A DNA stretch of 64,000 nt. Origin: Pricia antarctica. Lineage in GTDB: Bacteria > Bacteroidota > Bacteroidia > Flavobacteriales > Flavobacteriaceae. The first letter of the stretch is position 1. Each line of letters opens with the position of its first letter. The stretch covers positions 82,767 to 146,766 of the forward strand of contig DRGL01000040.1 in NCBI GenBank assembly GCA_011050085.1, in the 5' to 3' direction. Positions 54,854 to 62,770 of the stretch are shown here, piece by piece. Under the pieces are notes generated by a model. It had not been told where the DNA came from and did not search any database. It saw only the letters and a list, made by a program, of their open reading frames with translations. Both the position numbers and the translations under genes were made by a program.

Positions 54854-55543
54854 ATGTTCAAAGAACTGATAACCGACATTTTCTTCGACCTCGACCATAC
54901 GCTTTGGGATTTCGAAAAGAATTCGGCCCTAACCTTTGAAAAAATATTGAAAGAGCATCAAATTGATATAGATGTTCCTAAGTTTCTTGAAGTATATGTT
55001 CCAACGAATCTATCTTTCTGGAAACTATACCGAGAAGAACAGATAACTAAAGACGAGCTGCGTTACCAACGTCTAAAAACGGTCTTCGATGCGTTACAAT
55101 TTGAGATAATTGATGATAAAATCGATAGTTTGGCTGAAGCATATATCGACCAATTATCCAACAATAACCACCTTTTTCCCAATACCATAGAGATACTTGA
55201 TTATTTAAGACCCAAGTACCGATTACATATTATCACCAACGGTTTTCAGGAAATTCAGGACAAGAAACTTAAGAACGCCAATATATATCATTATTTTGAT
55301 CAGATTATCAATTCCGACATGGCCGGGGTAAAAAAACCAAATCCCAAAATTTTTCAGATGGCCCTTCAAAAAGCCAGAACAGTAGCTGAAACCTCACTCA
55401 TGATTGGGGATAGCCTTGAGGCTGATATTCTTGGTGCGATGTCTTCCGGAATGCATGCCATACATTTCAACGGACATAATGGACCGCTTCACGAAAACTG
55501 CCAAATGATTCATGACCTCCACGAAATAAAATCCTTTTTATAG
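54854..55543 (+). CDS. YjjG-type noncanonical pyrimidine nucleotidase (HAD)
   Basis: A 229-residue haloacid dehalogenase-superfamily phosphatase. Motif I is FFDLDHTLWDF (D12 nucleophile and D14 in DxD form), followed by a helical cap (about 20-80), motif II in HIITNGFQ, and motif III/IV in KKPNPKIFQMAL and MIGDSLEADILGA. The DHTLWDFE start and the sequence after it are typical of YjjG-family nucleotidases that clean up noncanonical pyrimidine monophosphates. It follows the DUF7033 gene after 14 nt. Firm family call, substrate inferred. Confidence 0.92.
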   Translation: MFKELITDIFFDLDHTLWDFEKNSALTFEKILKEHQIDIDVPKFLEVYVPTNLSFWKLYREEQITKDELRYQRLKTVFDALQFEIIDDKIDSLAEAYIDQLSNNNHLFPNTIEILDYLRPKYRLHIITNGFQEIQDKKLKNANIYHYFDQIINSDMAGVKKPNPKIFQMALQKARTVAETSLMIGDSLEADILGAMSSGMHAIHFNGHNGPLHENCQMIHDLHEIKSFL

Positions 55544-55599
55544 AGTTATAGGGGTAAGAGAGCACCGCTCAAATTCAGGTGAAGTATATAGGTTTTTGA

Positions 55600-56145
55600 A
55601 TGAACTATTATATCAAATATATTTTTTTATTCCTTTGTTGCACTACGATTTTTTCATGTGTCGAGGAACAGGATTTCGATCAATTTGATGATTTACGGGC
55701 GACTCCTACCATGGAGGCCAGCATCCTGTACGTGGAATCGAATGAAGCCCTTATTAATTCTGCAGGTGATGCCGGTTTCATATCACGGGATTTTAATTTT
55801 GATGCATTCAGCTCAGATGTTTTTGCAAAGAGGGTGCTCGATGGCACCCTTACCTATATCGTAGAGAATACCACTAGCAAGCCAATAACTGTTTACATAG
55901 AACTCTTGAATGAAAACGGCGAGATTATAGACAGGGAAACCTTAGAAACAGGACCCATTAGGGGTAGAAGTATTCAAAGGGAAGTTGCCTATGGCAATTC
56001 AGGAAAAGATATAAATATCATCAAGTTTACTTCGAGTATACGGGTTACGGCCATTAATGATGGTGATTCTACCAGCACTTCGGACCTGCCCGACCCAAAA
56101 ATCATTTTAAAATCTAGCGGAAAATTCCGAGTTAATATAAAATGA
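55600..56145 (+). CDS. Lipoprotein paired with a DUF5723 protein
   Basis: A 181-residue predicted lipoprotein (lipobox FSC with C20). The residues after the Cys (VEEQDFDQFDD) are acidic, as in surface-exposed flavobacterial lipoproteins. The rest is predicted beta-rich (AYVxNTTSKPITVYIELLNENGEII-like pattern), with no family I recognise. Its TGA overlaps the next gene's ATG (ATGA, 56142-56145), so the two are translationally coupled and their products probably interact at the outer membrane. Likely acts with the DUF5723 protein. Confidence 0.85.
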   Translation: MNYYIKYIFLFLCCTTIFSCVEEQDFDQFDDLRATPTMEASILYVESNEALINSAGDAGFISRDFNFDAFSSDVFAKRVLDGTLTYIVENTTSKPITVYIELLNENGEIIDRETLETGPIRGRSIQREVAYGNSGKDINIIKFTSSIRVTAINDGDSTSTSDLPDPKIILKSSGKFRVNIK

Positions 56146-57566
56146 GAATCCCCCGACTACTTTTTTTTGCTCTCTTTTGGGCGTGTATTTTTGTGCAGGG
56201 CCAGAATAAGCAGCTGCTGTACGATTTTACGGAAATTCCACAAGCCGGCATGATAAACCCTGGTATGGAAACAGATTTTCAATGGTACGGTGGCGTCCCT
56301 GTACTCTCTGGCATTATGCTGCAAGCGGGATCTAGTGGAATTTCTGTCAACGATATCTTTGCCAATGACGGACTAGATATAAATGATAAAATCAGGGAAC
56401 GCGCTATATTCGGAATGAAACCGAGCGATGAGCTCAGCGGTACCTTTCAAGTGGAATTCCTAAATTTCGGGTTTCGGGGCAGAAATCCCGATAATTTCTA
56501 CTCAGCCGGTATGTATATGGAAGGTGATGCCATAGGCTATTGGTTTCGCGACTATGCCATCTTAGCAATTGAAGGTAATGCCGATCGCCTTAACGAGAGA
56601 TTCGATTTATCCCATCTTAAAACCAGGGGGGCATTGGTAAACGTTTTTCATATAGGTTTAAATAAAAGAATCGACCGAAATCTGACAATTGGTGGAAGAG
56701 CTAAAATCTACTCCAGTATTTTCGATTTCGATTCAACCCACAACACAGGATACCTTGTGACAACTGAAGGTGAATCCAACATATTTGCCACTACCCTCAA
56801 TGCCGATATGGAGCTCAGAACATCTGGGGCAAGGGCACTTTATAACGCTAGGGATGATGATAATGTAGCAGGTACCGCAATCAAGAGAGCATTTTTCGGT
56901 GGAAACCTTGGCGTTGGTATCGACCTTGGGTTCACCTACCATTTAAACGAACAGACGGTATTGACCGGTAGTCTTTTAGATGTGGGTTTTATTAGTCACA
57001 CCAACGAGACCAAGAACTACACTTTAAAAGGGAGCGCAACGGTCGAAGGCGTAATTATAACACCTGAAGGTACCATCAATCCCGATACGGACTTCTATCA
57101 AGATTTGATAAACGGAATCGAGGAAACGGTCCCTTATGAACAGAACAATGACAGTTATATCAACTTCAGACCGACTAAATTGTATGCCTCGTTACGTTAT
57201 AATTTTGGAGAGCAAATTGCTAGAAAGGGTAATTGTGAATGTGGAATCAATGCCACACGAAATACATTGCGTTCAAAGTATGCTAATAGTGTAGGAGGAC
57301 AAATATATATGATAAATCGTCCTAGGGGTCCGCAAACCGCTCTGACCGGATTTTATCAAAGACGTTTTGGCAACAGTATCGCCGTAAAGGGCACATACAC
57401 GGTAGATAAATTCTCTTATACCAATCTTGGCTTGGGTCTTAATTTACAATTGGGACCGGTAAACCTCTACGCTATGGCCGATAATCTGTTGGCTTATCGT
57501 AATTTGGCCGATAGCCGATATGCTTCTTTCCAATTAGGATTAAATATTATATCTTGGGGCAAATAG
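56142..57566 (+). CDS. DUF5723 family outer-membrane protein
   Basis: A 474-residue secreted protein with a signal peptide (cut after FVQGQ). The mature part starts with LLYDFTEIPQAGMINPG, a DUF5723 pattern. The later regions alternate strand-like amphipathic segments with aromatic residues (GFYQRRFGNSIAVKGTYTVDKFSYTNLGLGLN, VNLYAMADNLLAY), as in outer-membrane beta-barrel proteins. The genetic coupling with the preceding lipoprotein argues for a two-partner outer-membrane unit. Function unknown. Confidence 0.83.
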   Translation: MRIPRLLFFALFWACIFVQGQNKQLLYDFTEIPQAGMINPGMETDFQWYGGVPVLSGIMLQAGSSGISVNDIFANDGLDINDKIRERAIFGMKPSDELSGTFQVEFLNFGFRGRNPDNFYSAGMYMEGDAIGYWFRDYAILAIEGNADRLNERFDLSHLKTRGALVNVFHIGLNKRIDRNLTIGGRAKIYSSIFDFDSTHNTGYLVTTEGESNIFATTLNADMELRTSGARALYNARDDDNVAGTAIKRAFFGGNLGVGIDLGFTYHLNEQTVLTGSLLDVGFISHTNETKNYTLKGSATVEGVIITPEGTINPDTDFYQDLINGIEETVPYEQNNDSYINFRPTKLYASLRYNFGEQIARKGNCECGINATRNTLRSKYANSVGGQIYMINRPRGPQTALTGFYQRRFGNSIAVKGTYTVDKFSYTNLGLGLNLQLGPVNLYAMADNLLAYRNLADSRYASFQLGLNIISWGK

Positions 57567-57793
57567 GGATGTTTCGCATCGCTTAGCCATTTTTAAACTA
57601 TCAACTGAGGCCAGTATATCATCCCTGATACGCCTATGCCGTTTTCGTTGTTAATCCGATGGCACAGTTATTGCCAATCGTACCCTAAATAACGTAAGAG
57701 TTTGATTTTGATATTTTGGCTATTTAACTCGTAGAGTCATATTTATCAGTTATCCATCCTTACCAAATAGTAACGTGTCAAGTTAGAAATTCT

Positions 57794-58840
57794 ATGAAAT
57801 ATACGATAACAGCCTTTTTCTTTTTCACAACTTTAATTGGCATGGCCCAGGAACAGTTGAACGATTATAAGTATATCATCGTACCTAAACAGTTTGCTGA
57901 GTTTAAGCGTGAGAACCAATTTCAGACCAGTACATTGGTTAAATATCTTTTTGGTGAAAAAGGATTTGATGCGGTTTATGAGGATGAACTTCCCCAGGAA
58001 CTTAAAAATAACGCATGTTTGGGACTAAGGGCAAAATTGGTTGACAGTTCTTCGCTCTTTACTACAAAATCAGCTCTAAAGTTAGAAAATTGCAATGGAG
58101 AGGAAGTGTTTGAAACCAAAGAGGGGAGGAGTAAGAAAAAGGACTATAAAGCATCGTATGGGGAAGCGTTGCGGGAAGCATTTACCTCCTTTGATAGTAT
58201 GAATTATGCGTATAACGGAAAATCCGAAAATTCTGAGCCTATAACAGTCAGCATGAGCAACGACATCAAAAAACTACCGGATGATTCTGGTACAACCAAT
58301 TCATCCGTAAACCGACCGGATGCTATGGTTGATCAGGAAGCTACCCGTGAAAACCAACGCTATGTTGACCGCAGACCCGTTCCCTCTGACATAAATAAAT
58401 CAGAGCCGGAAAATCAAATGGATAATGACATGGTTGAGCAGGAACCCAAACGCGACCAGCAAAGATATGAAAACCAAAGTGCAGGGACGTCGGACATGAA
58501 AGGAAGTAATACGGTCGAGCAAGTTGCAAAGTCCGATACCTCAAACGTATCTTCTGTGAACGACAGAAATAACGCAACTGAAAAGGCACAAAGTGGGGGC
58601 TCAAATCAATCTAGTCTTGCGAGCACCACGCTTTATGCCCAAGAATTATCCAATGGTTATCAACTGGTGGATAGTAGCCCGAAAATTCGAATAATTATGG
58701 AAAAAACTTCTATGCCTGATTTTTACCTGGCCACAGCAGATGAGAGATCAGGTACGGTATTCAAGAAAAATGACACTTGGTTTTTTGAATATTATTCGGG
58801 TAATGATTTGATAACCGAAGAATTAAGTATTAAATTTTAA
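57794..58840 (+). CDS. Secreted protein with internal repeats, function unknown
   Basis: A 348-residue protein with a signal peptide (cut after GMAQ). Residues about 20-150 form a folded domain (NDYKYIIVPKQFAEF, LRAKLVD), and about 290-348 a second one (IIMEKTSMPDFYLATADERSGTVF). The middle (about 160-285) is low-complexity, rich in N, D, Q and S, and contains an imperfect repeat: MVDQEATRENQRYVD at about 178-192 and MVEQEPKRDQQRYEN at about 213-227 (35-residue period), with a weaker third copy (TVEQVAKSD) about 27 residues on. I recognise no family beyond similar flavobacterial hypotheticals. It has no close partner gene. Confidence 0.8.
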   Translation: MKYTITAFFFFTTLIGMAQEQLNDYKYIIVPKQFAEFKRENQFQTSTLVKYLFGEKGFDAVYEDELPQELKNNACLGLRAKLVDSSSLFTTKSALKLENCNGEEVFETKEGRSKKKDYKASYGEALREAFTSFDSMNYAYNGKSENSEPITVSMSNDIKKLPDDSGTTNSSVNRPDAMVDQEATRENQRYVDRRPVPSDINKSEPENQMDNDMVEQEPKRDQQRYENQSAGTSDMKGSNTVEQVAKSDTSNVSSVNDRNNATEKAQSGGSNQSSLASTTLYAQELSNGYQLVDSSPKIRIIMEKTSMPDFYLATADERSGTVFKKNDTWFFEYYSGNDLITEELSIKF

Positions 58841-59020
58841 ATGCTTACAAGGGTTCTGAAAGACTTGGGATTACGTTATTTAAGGAAATGAAATTAATGG
58901 CTTTCTTTACTTTTCCAGTTTACGGATAGAAAGTTTCAGTATCAATGCTGAAGTTGAATTACTTTAAAAAAGAAATCCTAGTGCATCACGATTAAACCTT
59001 AATTGGAATATAGTAAAGGC

Positions 59021-60298
59021 TTACTTACTGTATTTCCCTTTCCAACGTTTATCCAGAAATTCTTTTATGGCGTTTTCACGGGCGTTAGTTCCCGGTTCGT
59101 AAAAAGAAGTACCCGTTATTTCTTCGGGTAAAAATTCCTCGTCTACAAAATTATTCTGGTAGTTATGGGCATACTTGTATTCTTTTCCATAGCCTAAGTC
59201 TTTCATAAGTTTGGTAGGCGCATTGCGAAGAGGTAAGGGTACTGATAAATCTCCCGTTTGACGCACAGTTTGCTGCGCTTTTCCGATTGCCGAATAGCTG
59301 GCGTTACTTTTTTGGGAGGTGGCCAAATAAATGGCACATTGGCTCAAAATGATGCGTGCTTCCGGATAACCGATGGTCGTTACCGCTTGAAAGGCATTGT
59401 TGGCTATTACCAGAGCGGTCGGGTTGGCTAAGCCTATGTCCTCTGAAGCGGAAATCAGTAATCTCCGAGCAATGAACTTCACATCCTCGCCACCTTCTAT
59501 CATACGCGCTAGCCAATACACTGCTCCATTGGGATCACTTCCGCGAATAGATTTGATAAAAGCTGATATGATATCGTAATGCTGTTCGCCAGTTTTATCG
59601 TAAAGTACAGTGTTTTTTTGCACTTTACCCAAAACTAATTCATCGGTTATCGTAATCGAATCACCTTCTTCCGAATTTACGATTAGTTCAAAAATGTTCA
59701 AAAGTTTGCGTCCATCCCCCCCTGATAAGCGCATTAAGGCCTCGGTTTCTTTCAGAATGATATCTTTTGTTTTCAAAATAGAATCCTCCTTGATTGCCCT
59801 GGTCAACAAATCTTCCAAGTCTTCTTTTCCAAAAGGATTAAGTACATACACCTGACACCGTGAAAGTAGCGCTGGAATAACCTCAAAACTGGGATTTTCG
59901 GTAGTAGCCCCGATTAGGGTAACCCATCCCTTTTCTACGGCGGCCAAGAGGGAATCTTGCTGGGATTTACTAAAACGGTGGATTTCGTCAATAAATAGAA
60001 TCGGATTTTTCGCCGTAAAAAGCCCCCCACTCTGTTTGGCCTTATCTATGACTTCTCGAATATCCTTGACACCACTATTTATGGCACTCAATATATAAAA
60101 TGGACGTTGGCTTTCGTTGGCGATAATGTTGGCCAAGGTGGTTTTACCAGTGCCTGGAGGTCCCCAAAGAATTAAAGAGGGAATCATTCCTTTTTTGATC
60201 TGTCCGGTCAACGATCCATTTTCGCCAACGAGATGTCTTTGGCTTATGTAGTCTTCAAGGGTTTTTGGGCGTACGCGTTCTGCTAAGGGTTGATTCAT
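59021..60298 (-). CDS. rarA: Replication-associated recombination protein A (RarA/MgsA)
   Basis: A 425-residue AAA+ protein of the RarA/MgsA group, acting at stalled replication forks. Walker A is GPPGTGKT (46-53), Walker B is [10 protein letters not shown], and sensor segments ([11 protein letters not shown]) are present; the C-terminal MgsA-type helical part ([38 protein letters not shown]) follows. I use the ATG at 60298; the frame stays open upstream to 60325, but a promoter box 4 nt before this ATG makes the longer start very unlikely. The mRNA may be leaderless. It is divergent from the rhomboid gene. Confidence 0.95.
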   Translation of the reverse strand: MNQPLAERVRPKTLEDYISQRHLVGENGSLTGQIKKGMIPSLILWGPPGTGKTTLANIIANESQRPFYILSAINSGVKDIREVIDKAKQSGGLFTAKNPILFIDEIHRFSKSQQDSLLAAVEKGWVTLIGATTENPSFEVIPALLSRCQVYVLNPFGKEDLEDLLTRAIKEDSILKTKDIILKETEALMRLSGGDGRKLLNIFELIVNSEEGDSITITDELVLGKVQKNTVLYDKTGEQHYDIISAFIKSIRGSDPNGAVYWLARMIEGGEDVKFIARRLLISASEDIGLANPTALVIANNAFQAVTTIGYPEARIILSQCAIYLATSQKSNASYSAIGKAQQTVRQTGDLSVPLPLRNAPTKLMKDLGYGKEYKYAHNYQNNFVDEEFLPEEITGTSFYEPGTNARENAIKEFLDKRWKGKYSK

Positions 60299-60302
60299 GA
60301 TG

Positions 60303-60310
60303 CAAAAGTA
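60303..60310 (-). promoter_or_regulatory. -7 box (TACTTTTG) 4 nt before the rarA start (possible leaderless mRNA)
   Basis: The minus strand reads TACTTTTG, then CATC, then the rarA ATG. Transcription would start at or next to the ATG. No TTG at -33 spacing. Confidence 0.5.
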
Positions 60311-60399
60311 AGATATTTGCAGCATTGGTTTTTCGAAACGCTACTATGTCAATATTTCAGTATGTATCGAATCGGCCAAGTTATTGTTAATTTTACTTT

Positions 60400-61143
60400 A
60401 TGTCCGAAAATCTGTACTTCAAGTTCACCAACGCCGTGGTCATTGCGCCATTGGTTGCGATATTAAGTATATGGACTGTTTTTATGATAGAAATTCGTTT
60501 TCAGGTCAACCTTAATGAATATGGTATCTATCCACATAAAATTTCAGGATTACCAGGCATTATCTTTAGCCCGTTTATTCATGGTTCTGTCGAACATCTG
60601 TATAACAATACGATTCCTTTAGCCATATTGACGGCTGGTTTATTTTATTTTTACCGGAGTATTTCTTATCGCGTCTTGCTTATTGGACTATTGGTATCAG
60701 GATTATTTACGTGGACTATAGGTAGGCCTTCTTACCATATCGGAGCGAGTGGTATTATCTATCTTTTGGCCAGTTTCATCTTTTTCAAGGGCATTTTTAC
60801 TAAACACTATCGATTGGTCGCTTTGTCACTTATAGTAGTCTTTATTTATGGAAGTATGCTCTGGTATATTTTTCCGGTAGAAGATGGTATTTCTTGGGAA
60901 GGTCATTTGGGAGGTTTTTTGGCTGGTCTGGCTTTAGCGTTCTTCCTAAAAACGGATATTCCTCCACCTAAAAAATACGCTTGGGAGCATGACGATTATA
61001 ATGAGGATGCTGACGAGTTCTTACGACAGTTCGATGCGGATGGGAATTTTGTAGGCACTCCTGAGGAAGAAGTCCCCATTGAAAAACCATCCATAAAAAT
61101 CATCTACGATTTTAAAAAAGAAAACAGTGATGAAAATGATTAA
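60400..61143 (+). CDS. Rhomboid-family intramembrane serine protease
   Basis: A 247-residue membrane protein with about six hydrophobic segments. The catalytic Ser is S117 in HIGASGIIY (GxSG motif) and the catalytic His is H169 in WEGHLGGFLAG, the two on separate helices as required; H61 and H66 (FIHGSVEHLYNN) sit in the conserved early loop. The active site is therefore complete. A 60-residue acidic cytosolic tail (about 187-247, rich in D and E) follows the last helix. Substrates are unknown. It is divergent from rarA and lies beside rlmB, which converges with it. Confidence 0.93.
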   Translation: MSENLYFKFTNAVVIAPLVAILSIWTVFMIEIRFQVNLNEYGIYPHKISGLPGIIFSPFIHGSVEHLYNNTIPLAILTAGLFYFYRSISYRVLLIGLLVSGLFTWTIGRPSYHIGASGIIYLLASFIFFKGIFTKHYRLVALSLIVVFIYGSMLWYIFPVEDGISWEGHLGGFLAGLALAFFLKTDIPPPKKYAWEHDDYNEDADEFLRQFDADGNFVGTPEEEVPIEKPSIKIIYDFKKENSDEND

Positions 61144-61201
61144 GTACTGAGGTTGGAAAAACCCAAGCTTTTAGTTTGATATATAGATACATAGTACTTT
61201 A

Positions 61202-61936
61202 TTATTTTCGCTGCCGAACAACCTCATATAAAAATACTGCACAGGCAACGGAAACGTTTAAAGATTCAATTTCACCCAAGAGAGGAAGTTTCGCCAAATA
61301 ATCTGCAGCTTTAAGGGTCGAAGGTGAGATACCCCGCTCTTCAGAGCCCATGATAATTGCACAGGGTTCATTAAAACTCATTTCGTAAATTGTCTTATCG
61401 GTCTTTTCCGTGGCCGCTACCACAGCTATACCACTAGCCTGCAAATAGTAAACAGCATCTTTAATATGATCAACCTTAACGATGGGGACCTTAAAGGCTG
61501 CTCCTGCGGAAGTCTTAATGGTATCCGCCGTCACGGGTGCGGCACCTTTCTTCTGAATAATGATACCATCGACGCCGGTACATTCGGCGGTTCTAATTAT
61601 AGCACCAAAATTTCGTACATCAGAGAGTTGATCGAGCAATAGAAATAGAGGCGCTTTCTTTTCAGCAACAACTTTCTCGACCAGAGCTTCTAGTTCATAA
61701 AAGGTAATGGGAGAGATATTGGCTACAACCCCTTGATGGTTATTTTTCGTAAGGCGATTTAACTTTTCTATAGGCACATACGATGCATTGATTCCGTTTT
61801 TGCGAACTAAACCTTCGAGCTCTTTTGATAAATCTCCTTTAAGCCCTTTTTGAATGAAGACTTTATCGATAGGCTCATTGGCATGTATAGCCTCAATGAT
61901 TGCGCGAATACCGTAGACTTGGGTTTTATTTTGCAT
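61202..61936 (-). CDS. rlmB: 23S rRNA (guanosine-2'-O-)-methyltransferase RlmB-like
   Basis: A 244-residue TrmH-type methyltransferase with the N-terminal substrate-binding domain of the RlmB/TrmB-long type (VYGIRAIIEAIHANEPIDKVFIQKG) and the SPOUT catalytic domain: motif 1 NFGAIIRTAECTG, motif 2 IIMGSEERGISP and motif 3 LPLLGEIESLNVSVACAVFLYE. It methylates the 2'-OH of G2251 in 23S rRNA by family assignment. It starts at an ATG 4 nt after a TAnnTTTG box, so the mRNA may be leaderless. The next minus-strand gene upstream, a lipoprotein esterase, ends only 21 nt away. Confidence 0.93.
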   Translation of the reverse strand: MQNKTQVYGIRAIIEAIHANEPIDKVFIQKGLKGDLSKELEGLVRKNGINASYVPIEKLNRLTKNNHQGVVANISPITFYELEALVEKVVAEKKAPLFLLLDQLSDVRNFGAIIRTAECTGVDGIIIQKKGAAPVTADTIKTSAGAAFKVPIVKVDHIKDAVYYLQASGIAVVAATEKTDKTIYEMSFNEPCAIIMGSEERGISPSTLKAADYLAKLPLLGEIESLNVSVACAVFLYEVVRQRK

Positions 61937-61940
61937 GGTG

Positions 61941-61948
61941 CAAATATA
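61941..61948 (-). promoter_or_regulatory. -7 box (TATATTTG) 4 nt before the rlmB start (possible leaderless mRNA)
   Basis: The minus strand reads TATATTTG, then CACC, then the rlmB ATG. The box lies in the 21-nt gap after the esterase stop, so rlmB could be transcribed on its own despite its close upstream neighbour. Confidence 0.5.
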
Positions 61949-61957
61949 ATCGAATTC

Positions 61958-62758
61958 TTACCAGACCGAAGTATTTAACCATGTGATGGCGTCTTTTAGA
62001 TAGGGAACGTATTCACAAGGTTCATTATGGGTTAAACCGGGTGCTACCACGAATTCAACAGTGCTACCCGCAGCGACAGTCTGATCGACCCAAGCTTGTG
62101 TTTGTGCTAATGGAAATAGTTCATCGTTTTCTCCATGAATGACATATAAGGGGGTCTCGATTTTTCTAGGCTGGCCATCAAGCCCGGTAGTATTGTACGA
62201 ACTGGCCATAGGTATTCCCGCAGAAAATAGTTCAGGTCGGGTTTCGGCATAGAACCAACTGCCGTTCCCGCCGTTGCTATATCCCATAACTACTACCTTG
62301 TTTGGGTCGATATCCCAATACTTAATGGCCAATGTAACAAGACCGATTACCTGTGATTGATTCACAGGTTCTTCCCATAAATTGGTAGCGCCATTCGGGC
62401 TGATGACATAGGCTTCAATATTTTCTAATGCGGGCTCTACGTAGCATGATGTGGCTTTATGTGCATTGGGGTCTCCCCCCGCGGCACCATGAAGATGGAT
62501 GAATAGTGGCTTTTTAATGCCATCGGAAACATTTGGGGCAATAACCCTAAAGTTCCAAGCAAGGCCGCTGGGCGCATCAATTCTAAAGTCTGATATACCT
62601 TCATTGACCTCCAACGCTGAAAAGTCTCTTTCGACATCTTCAAATGTGCGATTCTTTGGTATTTCAACTTCGTTGGATGATTCGTCAGAACTACAACCAT
62701 AGGTCAAGATAGAGGCGATAGTTGCTAGCGTTAAATACAGTGTCCTAATTGATTTCAT
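61958..62758 (-). CDS. Alpha/beta-hydrolase lipoprotein (feruloyl esterase/PHB depolymerase-like)
   Basis: A 266-residue lipoprotein (lipobox LTYGC, C22; then SSDESS, as in surface-export signals). The hydrolase triad is visible: S161 in MGYSNGG, D212 in HGENDELFP and H244 in GLTHNEP; the oxyanion region is HLHGAAGGD. The LHGxxGx and GYSNGG patterns fit the PhaZ/feruloyl-esterase-like Esterase_phd group, which cleave polyhydroxyalkanoates or plant cell-wall esters. It is 12 nt downstream of the T9SS cargo gene, suggesting one transcript of secreted proteins. Substrate unknown. Confidence 0.87.
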   Translation of the reverse strand: MKSIRTLYLTLATIASILTYGCSSDESSNEVEIPKNRTFEDVERDFSALEVNEGISDFRIDAPSGLAWNFRVIAPNVSDGIKKPLFIHLHGAAGGDPNAHKATSCYVEPALENIEAYVISPNGATNLWEEPVNQSQVIGLVTLAIKYWDIDPNKVVVMGYSNGGNGSWFYAETRPELFSAGIPMASSYNTTGLDGQPRKIETPLYVIHGENDELFPLAQTQAWVDQTVAAGSTVEFVVAPGLTHNEPCEYVPYLKDAITWLNTSVW

Positions 62759-62770
62759 TGTTTAATTATT

